From Castellaniella caeni NBRC 101664 (GTDB taxonomy: Bacteria; Pseudomonadota; Gammaproteobacteria; Burkholderiales; Burkholderiaceae_B): a stretch of DNA of 64,000 nucleotides. Below, in pieces: positions 11,094-19,536 of this stretch. The DNA lies in contig NZ_BCWN01000005.1 of NCBI RefSeq assembly GCF_001592225.1, positions 124,001-188,000 of the forward strand, read 5' to 3'. Within the stretch, counting starts at the first letter, position 1. Each line of letters opens with the position of its first letter. The notes under the pieces are model-generated. The model was not told where the DNA came from. It worked only from the letters and a program-made list of their open reading frames with translations, and searched no databases. The translations under genes and the position numbers were made by a program.

Positions 11094-12566
11094 TCAGACC
11101 TTCATCCACTGCGAATGGGCGATGAACTCGTCCGCCGTCTTGGTGGGCGCTTTTGTGCACAGGCTGACGCCAACAAAGAGCACGATCGACACGGGCAGCA
11201 CCCACACCCCCGCCGACAGGCCCAGGGGATGCAGGCCGCTGGCAAACAGCAGCAGTACAGCGGCGCTGCCGCCCAGGATACTGGCCAGCGCCCCGGCGGC
11301 CGTGCCCCGGCGCCAGTAGAAGGCGCCGACGATGGCGGGCACTGTCACGGCCAGCCCGGTGGAGGCGGCCACCGACAGCACGGCAATCAGGTTCAGCTGC
11401 AGTTCGGCGAAGATCAGCGCCAGCACGGCAATGACGGCCAGCACCCACTTGCCAAAGCGCACCTGGCGGGCGTCGTCCCGGTGGCCTGCCGCATGCGCGT
11501 AGACGTCGCGCGACAACATCGACGACAGCGTCAGCATGATCGAGTCGATGGTGGAAATGGCGGCGGCCAGGATGCCGATCATGACGACCTCGGCCAGCAC
11601 GGGCGGCACGACGTTCGAAGCCAGCAGCCGGGGCGTGGCCAGGTCGGCCTTGGGCAGGCCGGGCAGCGTCAGCAGGGCGCCGAACCCCCAGGTGACCGAC
11701 ACCAGGGTGTACACCAGGCCAAAGCAGAGAAAGCCGATCAGCATCAGGCGCAGGGCGGGCAGCGACTTGGGCATGAACAGCCGCTGGCTGACCTGCGGGT
11801 TGGACAGGCTGAAGAAGAACCAAGGCAGCGTCAGGCCCAGAAAGGTGGCAAACGAGAAAAAGCCCGGCCCGGGCACCGTGAGCACCTGGCCCTTGACCTG
11901 GGCCAGCTGCCCAAACATGGCCGACAGCCCGCCCAGGTGGTGCACGACCAGCAAGGCGACGGCAAACGCCGACACCAGCATGAAGGCGGCCTGCAGGGCG
12001 TCCGTCCACATCACCGAGCGCATGCCGGCGATGTAGGAAAACACCAGGGCCACGATGGTGGCGAACACGGTGCCCGTGGTGAAGCTGATGGCGCCGTCGC
12101 TCATGCCTGCCAGCAGGTAGCCCACGCCCGCCAGCTGCACGGCGGCGTAGGGGATGAGGAACAGGCAATTGGTGAGTGCCGTCGAGACCGCCACCGGCTT
12201 GCTTTGGTAGCGGTGCCCCAGCATTTCGCTGGGGGTGATGAAATCGTACGCCTTGCCCACGCGCCAGAAGCGCGGGCCAAAGACCGCCACCAGCGACACC
12301 CCGACAAAGTAGACGATCTCGAAACCAAAGGCGCCCACCCCGGCGGTGTAGGTCAGGCCCGCCAGCCCCACCATCATGAAGGCGCTGTATGTGGTGGCGC
12401 TGTAGCTGAGCGCCGAGACGAAGCCGCCAAAGCGCCGTGCCCCGAGAAAATAGCCCGACATGCTGACGCTGCGGCCATTGGTGGATTCGTCGCGCGACAG
12501 CCAGGCCACGCTTACCGAGACGACGAGGTAAATGAGCACCCCGATCCAGATTGCCGTCGCGCTCAT
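11094..12566 (-). CDS. Sodium:solute symporter (SSS family)
   Basis: A 490-residue inner-membrane transporter with about 13 predicted membrane helices. The core LSYSATTYSAFMMVGLAG and the AAAISTIDSIMLTLSSM stretch, with Ser/Thr residues that line the sodium site in this family, support the call. The ATG at 12566 overlaps the stop of the small upstream membrane gene (ATGA), so the two are translationally coupled. Among SSS members, pairing with a tiny two-helix protein recalls MctP-type monocarboxylate and PanF-type carriers. The substrate cannot be read from the sequence. Confidence 0.88.
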   Translation of the reverse strand: MSATAIWIGVLIYLVVSVSVAWLSRDESTNGRSVSMSGYFLGARRFGGFVSALSYSATTYSAFMMVGLAGLTYTAGVGAFGFEIVYFVGVSLVAVFGPRFWRVGKAYDFITPSEMLGHRYQSKPVAVSTALTNCLFLIPYAAVQLAGVGYLLAGMSDGAISFTTGTVFATIVALVFSYIAGMRSVMWTDALQAAFMLVSAFAVALLVVHHLGGLSAMFGQLAQVKGQVLTVPGPGFFSFATFLGLTLPWFFFSLSNPQVSQRLFMPKSLPALRLMLIGFLCFGLVYTLVSVTWGFGALLTLPGLPKADLATPRLLASNVVPPVLAEVVMIGILAAAISTIDSIMLTLSSMLSRDVYAHAAGHRDDARQVRFGKWVLAVIAVLALIFAELQLNLIAVLSVAASTGLAVTVPAIVGAFYWRRGTAAGALASILGGSAAVLLLFASGLHPLGLSAGVWVLPVSIVLFVGVSLCTKAPTKTADEFIAHSQWMKV

Positions 12567-12748
12567 TGGTCTTGCTCCGTGAAGCCGCGCGTGGCGATCA
12601 GGTTGCAGATGATCACCAGCACCCCCGTCAGCGTCCAGAACAGGAAGCTGCCATACCAGGCGTTGGTGTCGTCGAGCACCCAATAGGGGATGACATAGCA
12701 CAGGATCGCGAGGATCCAGACGCAAGCAAGACTGAGCTTTCTAGCCAT
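12563..12748 (-). CDS. Small two-helix membrane protein, symporter partner (DUF3311-like)
   Basis: A 61-residue protein made of two hydrophobic segments (about 7-25 and 33-52) with a short loop rich in Trp, Tyr and Asp. It ends in ATGA overlap with the symporter gene, a sign of coupled synthesis. The pattern fits the small proteins (DUF3311 or YhdT-like) often found before SSS symporters, thought to assist the transporter. Family assignment is by size, topology and context only. Confidence 0.7.
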   Translation of the reverse strand: MARKLSLACVWILAILCYVIPYWVLDDTNAWYGSFLFWTLTGVLVIICNLIATRGFTEQDQ

Positions 12749-12937
12749 GATGGTGCAACAAAGGGAAGCGGGCCATCATCCTAGCAGCTTCGCCGCAGCA
12801 GAGCTTGAAAGCCCATGTCGCGAAGGGGATGGATGCTGACACAGCGTTGGTGGAGGTATTTGTCCTTATTTTGGTTGGGCTGGCCGATCAGTGCCCCTAT
12901 GATCTTCAGGTAATCCAGCGTCTAATAGGGTAACGGG

Positions 12938-13198
12938 ATGCCGACGATCAGCATGTTTGATGGCATCTTGATTCAGATGTTCTGGGATGATCATGCCCCT
13001 CCACACTTCCATGCCTTGTATGCAGGGTATGAAGTGTTGATCGATATTCGAACGATGCAAGTACTTCAGGGCGAAATGCCTGGTCGTACGCTGAGCTTGA
13101 TCCAGAAATGGGGGCGATTACATCAAGCCGGTCTATCAGAGAATTGGAAGCTATGTCAGAGCAATCAGCCACTCAAGAAGATTCGAGCCTTCTGGTAA
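12938..13198 (+). CDS. DUF4160 protein, first gene of a putative toxin-antitoxin-like pair
   Basis: An 86-residue protein. It matches the DUF4160 pattern: MPTISMFDGI at the start, then DDHAPPHFHALY, then ENWKL and a PLKKI ending. The conserved HxPPHFH segment is the family mark. DUF4160 genes commonly sit before DUF2442 genes and the pair has been suggested as a toxin-antitoxin module, but I know of no firm activity. It overlaps the next gene by about 46 bp. Its codons are richer in A/T than the flanking housekeeping genes, which suggests transfer. Confidence 0.8.
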   Translation: MPTISMFDGILIQMFWDDHAPPHFHALYAGYEVLIDIRTMQVLQGEMPGRTLSLIQKWGRLHQAGLSENWKLCQSNQPLKKIRAFW

Positions 13199-13476
13199 GC
13201 CTCCCGATACGTTTACGTCAACCCTGGCGCGTCGAGGCTGTCCAGGCCTTGCCGGGGTTTCGCCTTTGGGTGCGTTTTCTGGATGGCACCGAAGGTATCG
13301 TGTCTCTGGCAGCCAAGGTTCATAGTCCGGGCGCGGGGGTTTTCTCTGTTCTTGCTGATCCCGCTGTGTTTGCTCGGGCGCATGTCGTACTGGGGGCCGT
13401 CACTTGGTTTGATGACCTTGACCTGGCTCCGGATGCCTTATATGACGAGATTCGGGCGCAGCAGGCGCATGGCTGA
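13153..13476 (+). CDS. DUF2442 protein, second gene of the pair
   Basis: About 107 residues from the ATG at 13153; an upstream in-frame ATG at 13108 would lie deeper in the previous gene. The C-terminal 80 residues fit DUF2442: WVRFLDGTEGIVSL, then FSVLADPAVFARAHVV, then WFDDLDLAPDALYDEI. The partner is the overlapping DUF4160 gene. The function is unknown; a toxin-antitoxin role is the usual guess for such a pair. Confidence 0.78.
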   Translation: MSEQSATQEDSSLLVSLPIRLRQPWRVEAVQALPGFRLWVRFLDGTEGIVSLAAKVHSPGAGVFSVLADPAVFARAHVVLGAVTWFDDLDLAPDALYDEIRAQQAHG

Positions 13477-13506
13477 TTTTGGATCGCCTGCGTGCGCCTG
13501 GACTGC

Positions 13507-15537
13507 TTACTGAGGCTGCTGGATATGCAACAGGCCGTCCAGCGCTTGCGCCAAGAGGGGATAGACGCGCATGGCTCCTGTGATGCTGAGGTGGTCGTCG
13601 TCGAAATATAAAGATTTTCCGTCCGTGAACCAGGGGCACTGGCTGGCATTGCACAGGGCGGCATCTGAGTTCAGCAGCCGTACGTTGGGGTATTGCCTGG
13701 CAATGGCTTCGAGCAGGCGGTTGGCGGGCCCCTGGTTGCGCGCGTGTTCGGCAAGTGTTACTGAGGCGCGGTTGAGGGCTGCCAGGTTGATCGTGTTTCC
13801 AAAGCGGACAATCCAGGAGGGGAATTCAGCGGGTTGCTGGGGGTTATCTTTCAGCAGAAGCACGGGAATCCCTAACCGATAATAGCGGGTGACCGTTGTC
13901 TTCAGCCCGTATGCTACTGCTTGGGCCGCGAAAGAAGATGAGAAATTGCCGCCATCGTCATGGGCCTGGATCTTTGTTTGGACGCGTATGTGTTCGTCTG
14001 GTTTGGTAGTGCCGCCCAAGTAATATGACCAGCGCTGTACCAGAACTACGCCCGCTGCGTGGTTTTCATCCGCCAGTGCCGCCGCACGCCGTGCCAGTTC
14101 TAGACAGGCAGGGCCTTCTACCTTATCGCGCCCGTCGAGAATGGAAATGCCCAGCAGAGCAGGGCAGCCGCTGATGCCCGAGAACACCACGCGGATGTGC
14201 TGCTGGCGGCCGTAGGTGTCCAGGGCCGGGATGAGGCTGCGGGCGTGACTGTCGCCATATGCCATGATCCACCGTTTTGCCTGTGGGTCGCCCAGTTCGC
14301 ACGACCAAGTTTTGGCCAGGGTCGCCCCCTTTATCAGATTGAAACATTTGGGGGCCTTGGCATCTTCGTCCATGGAGGCCAGCAGCTGCTTGGCATGGGG
14401 ATTGATCAGGCTCAATGGTCGTTGGGCCAGCCCACCTGTTAGGTTGATTGTCAGTCCGCCCAGTCCCAGTGCAGTCACGGCGATGACCAGCCCTTTGCTC
14501 GTCTTGAGCCCGCCGTGCGTGCGGATGGGCTGTTCCAGATACCGGTAGGTGACCCAGGCTAGGGCCAGGGAAAGCGGGAACGCCACCAGTTTGATGATGC
14601 GTAGGACGAACAGATCGGCACCTGCGGTGACCATGGCCGCCAGCGACCACAAAACCCAATGCCAGAGGTATAGCGGGTAGCTGATCAGGCCCATCCAGAC
14701 CACGGGTTTGAGCGACAAGGCCCGCTGGTTGATGAACGCAGTAGGGCCGGCGTAAATCAGCAAAACGGCCCCTGTGACCGGCAGCAAGCCCCAGAGCCCA
14801 GGGAAGCCCCGATCCGGACGTGTGAAAATGAACCCCAGCACGATCAACGCCAGACCGAGGATGGAGCTACTGTGCGACATGGGGGTGTTGTCGCGTCGGC
14901 CATGCGGATGGTGCCAGGCGGCCAGGGCGGCGCCTGCCATCAGTTCCCAGGCGCGCGTGACTGGCAGGTAGAAGGTAGGGATGGTGTGATCGGAGGCAAC
15001 CCCCCACAGATTCAGGGCAAACGAGAGCCCGGCAAACACCAGTATTGAAACGGTCACGTGCCAGCGCCAGCGTAAAACCAGCCACAGTGTCAGCGGCCAG
15101 ACGATATAGAACTGCTCTTCGACCGCCAGGCTCCAGAGGTGCAGCAGGGGTTTGTGCAAAGCGGAGACATCAAAGTACCCGGCCTCGCGCCAGAGCACCA
15201 GATTTTGTACGAATCCGGCCCCGGCTGCCATGTGCTTGCCCAGTGCCGCGAATTCGGATGCAAAGAGCAGCAGCCAGCCAGCGATCAGGCAGAACAGCAA
15301 AATGGCCGCCAGCGCAGGAAAAATCCGCTTGATGCGGCGCTGGTAGAAGTCCAGCAGACTGAAGCTGTGCGTCTCGAACGCTTTTAGCAAGATGCCCGTG
15401 ATCAGGTAGCCGCTGATGACGAAAAAGAGATCAACCCCGATGAACCCGCCCGGAAACTTGCCCGGAGCATAGTGATAGATGACGACCGCCAGCACGGCCA
15501 GGGCGCGCAGCCCGTCGATATCTGGACGATATTTCAG
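13507..15537 (-). CDS. Membrane O-acyltransferase with SGNH domain (OafA/YrhL type); start uncertain
   Basis: About 676 residues: a 10-helix acyltransferase-3 domain (KYRPDIDGLRALAV, then VVIYHYAPGKFPGG) followed by a periplasmic SGNH hydrolase-like domain (GDSHARS near 400, DDDHLSITGA near the C-terminus). Such proteins acetylate lipopolysaccharide O-antigen, peptidoglycan or other surface sugars. Family similarity starts at a CTG codon (15537). The first standard start in this frame is GTG at 15495, which would cut into helix 1. A GTG at 15593 would read into the gene only if the 8-base G/C run between had 9 bases. It lies about 100 bp after hipA on the same strand. Confidence 0.82.
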   Translation of the reverse strand: MKYRPDIDGLRALAVLAVVIYHYAPGKFPGGFIGVDLFFVISGYLITGILLKAFETHSFSLLDFYQRRIKRIFPALAAILLFCLIAGWLLLFASEFAALGKHMAAGAGFVQNLVLWREAGYFDVSALHKPLLHLWSLAVEEQFYIVWPLTLWLVLRWRWHVTVSILVFAGLSFALNLWGVASDHTIPTFYLPVTRAWELMAGAALAAWHHPHGRRDNTPMSHSSSILGLALIVLGFIFTRPDRGFPGLWGLLPVTGAVLLIYAGPTAFINQRALSLKPVVWMGLISYPLYLWHWVLWSLAAMVTAGADLFVLRIIKLVAFPLSLALAWVTYRYLEQPIRTHGGLKTSKGLVIAVTALGLGGLTINLTGGLAQRPLSLINPHAKQLLASMDEDAKAPKCFNLIKGATLAKTWSCELGDPQAKRWIMAYGDSHARSLIPALDTYGRQQHIRVVFSGISGCPALLGISILDGRDKVEGPACLELARRAAALADENHAAGVVLVQRWSYYLGGTTKPDEHIRVQTKIQAHDDGGNFSSSFAAQAVAYGLKTTVTRYYRLGIPVLLLKDNPQQPAEFPSWIVRFGNTINLAALNRASVTLAEHARNQGPANRLLEAIARQYPNVRLLNSDAALCNASQCPWFTDGKSLYFDDDHLSITGAMRVYPLLAQALDGLLHIQQPQ

Positions 15538-15575
15538 CCCTAGGTGCTTGACTTTATGTGCGGGGTTCTGTAAGA

Positions 15576-15583
15576 GGGGGGGG
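15576..15583. repeat. Homopolymer run of eight G (C on the coding strand) before the acyltransferase
   Basis: Eight consecutive G on the plus strand lie about 40 bases upstream of where acyltransferase similarity begins. The current acyltransferase frame is open back to a TAA at 15597 but has no ATG, GTG or TTG between. One extra base would join the GTG at 15593 to the gene with no stop between. Such runs cause slipped-strand phase variation in Bordetella and other genera. Confidence 0.65.
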
Positions 15584-15642
15584 CTGATTTCACGTTATGA
15601 AATGTCACAATAAATCAGCCGGAATTGTACTCTTTCCCCCTG

Positions 15643-16893
15643 TTACTCGATCTCAAGGAGGGACAGAGAATGCGTCAGCCGTTGTCTCATGATTTCGGCC
15701 AGTTCTGGGGTGAGCAGTCGCTGGATTTTTGTGTAGGAAGTGACAAACTTGTGCGCCAGGGCGTGCAGATGAGCACTGGCCTGCTGTGGGCTGTCAAAAC
15801 CAAATCGCGTGGCCTGGGCCAGGATGTTCTGTCGTGAGATCGCGTTGCTGTCCCGGCTCAGTCGCATCGATAAGTCAATGGGTGCGAAGGTAGTCTCGGG
15901 GACTACATCAAAGGCCGGGGACAGGCGCCAGCCACTGTTCTCGGCGTCATAGTAGATGGCGTGATTTCTTGGGTGATCGTCGTTATTGCCAATGATGGCA
16001 TTGAAGGCCATGCGATCAAATAGTTCGATTCGGTCTTGTACTGGCGCTCCTACTTGGACGAGGGCATCGGCCAGCCGTGGGTAACTCCATCGGCGGGTCT
16101 GTTCGGGCGTGGAATTTGGATATTCAGCCTGCAGCATGGAGGCTGCACTCAGTGTCATCCGACGATGCCCGGCATGGCGGTCGAAGCGCTGGGACAGGAG
16201 TACAGAAAGCCCTGTTCCTCTGGCCTTGGAAAAAGAGGTGTACTGGGTCGGCGCAAAATACAGGCCTGCTTCGCTAGCCCATTGCTGCATGGCGTGCTCA
16301 AGCAGGGGCGTATCGATGACATCGCTTGGCAGGACTGGTTTTGCAAGCCAAAAAAAGCGGTCGTCTCGCACGGTGGCTTTGGGCCGCGCTCCGCCCAGGC
16401 TGGGAGTAGCCAGGATTTGTCGGCGTAATCGGGCGTCGACCGCGGGTAATCGGTCGCTGATGGCAATCAGCTCGCGGGTCAACTTTTCGAGGTCAGGCAG
16501 CCTGGGGCTATTGAGGTGTGCAATCGCCGGTTTGCGTGAGGTTCCAACGGCCAGGCTTCCCCATCGATCTGCGTTGCTTGCCTTGAGCAAATAAGCAATA
16601 TGGGTCGCGTTCTCGGACAGGCCAAATTGCCGCTTGAGCAGTGTTCTTCCCCATGAGTCGGGGCAGGCGTCTCGAAGCGCATCATGTACCCCGTCATAGC
16701 GTAATGCGGGAATAGGCGCATGGCCCAGGGGCAGGTTGATCGGGTCAATAGGGACGGGGAGTGGGGCGTCGAGGTAGCTTGAGGCGTACTGAAAGTAGCC
16801 GATTCCTTCGCTGGACATCCCATATCGGCCGACCGTCACCCATTCTTGGGTGTGGGGGTGCTCCAGGTAGATGTAGCAGCGGTCAGAAATCAT
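15643..16893 (-). CDS. hipA: HipA-family serine/threonine kinase toxin
   Basis: About 416 residues. Kinase features of HipA are all present: a Gly-rich SLGGARPKATV loop with the potentially autophosphorylated Ser (about 150), the catalytic GNNDDHPRNHAI, and the metal-binding LSPAFDVVPE. An N-terminal subdomain (YGMSSEGIGYFQY) precedes it, so it is not the split HipT type. HipA phosphorylates glutamyl-tRNA synthetase in E. coli, halting growth; the target here is unknown. The ATG at 16893 overlaps the end of hipB by 11 bp. An acyltransferase gene follows on the same strand and may share the transcript. Confidence 0.9.
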   Translation of the reverse strand: MISDRCYIYLEHPHTQEWVTVGRYGMSSEGIGYFQYASSYLDAPLPVPIDPINLPLGHAPIPALRYDGVHDALRDACPDSWGRTLLKRQFGLSENATHIAYLLKASNADRWGSLAVGTSRKPAIAHLNSPRLPDLEKLTRELIAISDRLPAVDARLRRQILATPSLGGARPKATVRDDRFFWLAKPVLPSDVIDTPLLEHAMQQWASEAGLYFAPTQYTSFSKARGTGLSVLLSQRFDRHAGHRRMTLSAASMLQAEYPNSTPEQTRRWSYPRLADALVQVGAPVQDRIELFDRMAFNAIIGNNDDHPRNHAIYYDAENSGWRLSPAFDVVPETTFAPIDLSMRLSRDSNAISRQNILAQATRFGFDSPQQASAHLHALAHKFVTSYTKIQRLLTPELAEIMRQRLTHSLSLLEIE

Positions 16894-17203
16894 CGTCGAA
16901 CCCCGTTGGCAGGCGTGCCCGTATGGCTTGGTTGCCCTGGTAGAGCGCGGGGTCGATGTCCGGCGCTGCGACATTGAGGAGACCCAGCACGTTCAGCGCA
17001 GCCAGGTATGTTGTCGCGGACACCCCTGGATCACCTTGCTCCAGGCGCCTGAGCGTTGGGCGCGAGACGAAGATGCGACGGCAGAAGTCGTCTGCCAGGA
17101 TGCGTTGCTTGACTCGCTGGATTCGGACGCACTTGCCCCACATCGCGACTTTGTCGAGGACGTCGAGGTTGATGATCTGTGCAGTGGCGGTTCTTTTGGG
17201 CAT
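16883..17203 (-). CDS. hipB: HipB-like XRE antitoxin
   Basis: About 106 residues from the ATG at 17203 (an alternative ATG lies 5 codons upstream at 17218). The central region (about 20-75) is a helix-turn-helix, FCRRIFVSRPTLRRLEQGDP being the recognition part. It should neutralise HipA and repress the operon. The C-terminal tail is acidic and ends in three Asp and a Phe, as flexible antitoxin tails often do. Two palindromic sites and a perfect TATAAT lie just upstream. A decayed paralogue lies beyond the promoter. Confidence 0.85.
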   Translation of the reverse strand: MPKRTATAQIINLDVLDKVAMWGKCVRIQRVKQRILADDFCRRIFVSRPTLRRLEQGDPGVSATTYLAALNVLGLLNVAAPDIDPALYQGNQAIRARLPTGFDDDF

Positions 17204-17213
17204 ATCGACACCA

Positions 17214-17256
17214 AACATAGATGTTTCATTATATGGAGCAAAGGAACATCTATGTT
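17214..17256. promoter_or_regulatory. hipBA promoter with paired palindromic operators
   Basis: AACATAGATGTT (17214-17225) and its exact reverse complement AACATCTATGTT (17245-17256) flank a perfect minus-strand TATAAT (17233-17228). Each site is itself a palindrome of the form AACAT-N2-ATGTT. The centres are 31 bp apart, about three helical turns, so two HipB dimers could bind the same face and cover the promoter. The -35 region (AACATA) is poor and overlaps one operator. Confidence 0.8.
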
Positions 17257-17329
17257 ATTTATTTGGTCTGATCAGTATCTCGGCGCTTCGTTGCTGTAGG
17301 CATGCCCAAGGCGGACAGGATAGCGTCCG

Positions 17330-17430
17330 TCCAGCTGCTGGATCGAATGCGGGCGTAGCCACAGCGAGAAGCCCGAGTACGTTCAGCGCCGCCAGAGAGC
17401 TTGCCACGGATGCCCTCTGGCTGCCCGGGC
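17330..17430 (-). pseudogene. Remnant of a second hipB-like gene
   Basis: Translated on the minus strand this stretch gives SSLAALNVLGLLAVATP followed by FDPA, which aligns with LAALNVLGLLNVAAP-DIDPA of the intact HipB just downstream. The DNA also matches (ACGTTCAGCGC on the plus strand in both). There is no start, no helix-turn-helix part and no following toxin gene. It ends against the stop codon of the monooxygenase gene. This is a decayed paralogue or the scar of a duplication or insertion. Confidence 0.75.
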
Positions 17431-17433
17431 GCC

Positions 17434-19362
17434 TTATTTCAGCATGAAGGCGTCAAAGAACCGGCTCAGTTCGCCATAGGCGTCCAGCGGCAGGATGGTG
17501 GCGATGTGCTGATCCGGGCGCACCACCACCATGCAGCCCGTTGGGCGTTGGATGCCGCGCTGGTCGAAGATGTCGTGTGCCGCGCTGGTCTGGAAGACCT
17601 TTTCATAATCGCGCAGGCCGTATTTCCCCTTGGCGGGCCAGAGGAAGTCGGGCATGTCTTCAATGGCCAGGTCTTGCTGCTGGAACACCGCGCAGACGTC
17701 GATGAGCGCATCGACATCGGCACCTGTCGGCGTGTATTGCCGCACCGGAGAAGCCTCTGCGTCGGCCAGGAAGCGTACGAGGCCGCGCGCCCTGGAGTCC
17801 GCCTCCAGTGGGCTTTTCGCATCACCGAAGATGAAAATGCGCCAGCGGCCATCCGCTTTGTTCAGGTGTCCCAGCTGTACCGGGCGGCCGTCCGCCACTC
17901 GCACGGCGACGGCGGAATGAAAGCGCTGCCCGATGAGAAGCCCGCTGGCCAGCGCCTGGTGCTCGTGCCCCGTGCACAGCCAGGATGCGTCGTAGCCGAT
18001 CGAGGTGCCAGCGATGAAACCGTTTTGCCGGGCGATGAATTTTTCGATGTCGGCGGTGCTGGTTCTGGCCGTGGCGGCGTGCTTTTCGGCCTTTGGGCGG
18101 GTGGCGACCAGGGCCGACATTTCGCGGTCGGCGTTGATCAGCATGAAAGCCACCTTGCGGCGTTCTGTCTCGTACGTTTGCAGCAGTTTCGGGTGCGCCT
18201 TGCCCTGCAGTACCGCCGCCAGCTTCCAGCCCAGGTTGAAGGTGTCCGGCAGCGACGTGTTCAGGCCCCAGCCCCCTTTCGGGCTGTGGGTGTGGCAGGC
18301 ATCGCCTGCCACGAAGGCGCGGGGAATCCGCGGGGCCGGTTTGTCGGTCGGCGTGTCGTCGAAGCGGTCGGCGACACGCTGCCCCACTTCATAGATCGAC
18401 CACCAAGCCACCTCTTTGATGTCCAATTGGTACGGATTGAAGATCTGTTTGGCCCGGGCAATGATGTGATCGGCGTTCAGGTGCAGCTGCGAGGCGCGCT
18501 GATCCTTGTCCAGCAGGTCGAGCTCGACGTACAGGCGCACCAGGTAGCCGCCTTCGCGCGGCACCAGCATGACCGCGCCCTTGTCTTTCGACTGGATGAA
18601 ACTCTTGACCCGGATGTCCGGGAAGTTTGTCACCGGCAGCACGTCCATCACGCCCCAGGCCTTGTTGGCCGAGTCGCCTTGCAGCTGGATGCCCAGGCTC
18701 TTGCGCACCGCGCTGTGGGCGCCGTCGCAGCCCACCACGTAGCGGGCCTTGATGGTTTCGGTCTTGCCCGATTGCCCGGCGTCGGCGCGCTCGAAGCGGG
18801 CCGTGATCGGGTGGGCACCCAGGTCTTGCGCCAGGGTCTCGTCCACCGCCAGCCCCAGCAGGCGGCGGTTGTAATGCGGGGCCAGGTGCGTGACCGACTG
18901 CGCCATTCCGTCGAGCAAAATGTCGTGCAGGCGTGCCTGGTTGACGACCCCATGGGTGAATTCGGACAGCCCCAGCCGTGCGTCCGCCACCTTGTGCGTG
19001 CGCTTGATCTCTTGCGGATTGTGCGTGTCGGGTTCCCAGAAGGCGTTCTGGTGCAACTGGTAGGCTTCTTTCACCAGCAGCTCGCTGCTGTTGAAGGCTT
19101 CCATGATTTCCATGGTGCGGCAGGAAATGCCGTCGGCCTGGCCAAACAGCATCGGCCCGGGTTTCTGTTCGACGATGCAGGTCTTGATGTCGGCAAAATC
19201 CGCCAGCTGTCGCGCCAGCGCCAGGCCTGCCGGGCCGCAGCCGACGATCAGCACATCGACTTCAGCGGGCAGATCGATCGTGGACGGCAAGGGCGCGGGC
19301 TCGCGCGCAACATCGGGGATTTCGTAATTGCCGGGCTTGAAGCCGTTCAGGTGGTATTGCAT
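17434..19362 (-). CDS. mobA: 3-hydroxybenzoate 4-monooxygenase (MobA-like flavoprotein)
   Basis: About 642 residues, starting MQYHLNGFKPGNYEIP, which closely follows the N-terminus I recall for Comamonas MobA. The FAD fold shows VDVLIVGCGPAGLALA, the DG motif RYVVGCDGAHSAVRKSLG, and FVAGDACHTHSPKGGWGLN. A thioredoxin-like C-terminal domain ends the protein (GCMVVVRPDQHIA). It would convert 3-hydroxybenzoate to protocatechuate with NADPH and oxygen, in the cytoplasm. AGGAG precedes the ATG. An AraC regulator lies upstream in the same orientation. Phenol 2-monooxygenase is the alternative. Confidence 0.82.
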   Translation of the reverse strand: MQYHLNGFKPGNYEIPDVAREPAPLPSTIDLPAEVDVLIVGCGPAGLALARQLADFADIKTCIVEQKPGPMLFGQADGISCRTMEIMEAFNSSELLVKEAYQLHQNAFWEPDTHNPQEIKRTHKVADARLGLSEFTHGVVNQARLHDILLDGMAQSVTHLAPHYNRRLLGLAVDETLAQDLGAHPITARFERADAGQSGKTETIKARYVVGCDGAHSAVRKSLGIQLQGDSANKAWGVMDVLPVTNFPDIRVKSFIQSKDKGAVMLVPREGGYLVRLYVELDLLDKDQRASQLHLNADHIIARAKQIFNPYQLDIKEVAWWSIYEVGQRVADRFDDTPTDKPAPRIPRAFVAGDACHTHSPKGGWGLNTSLPDTFNLGWKLAAVLQGKAHPKLLQTYETERRKVAFMLINADREMSALVATRPKAEKHAATARTSTADIEKFIARQNGFIAGTSIGYDASWLCTGHEHQALASGLLIGQRFHSAVAVRVADGRPVQLGHLNKADGRWRIFIFGDAKSPLEADSRARGLVRFLADAEASPVRQYTPTGADVDALIDVCAVFQQQDLAIEDMPDFLWPAKGKYGLRDYEKVFQTSAAHDIFDQRGIQRPTGCMVVVRPDQHIATILPLDAYGELSRFFDAFMLK

Positions 19363-19536
19363 GCGATGGCTCCTTTCAGGCAGTGACTGCCGCCATGGGC
19401 GTGCAAGGGGGGCGAGTGGGGGGCTCGAAGGGCATGGTGTCTCCACGGTCATTCATTGTTGGAGTCACTATGATAGAAGTGATCTGGCGGGATATTGAAT
19501 GCAGCTTTCGTCGTTAAACTTGGATTTTTCGTAAGG

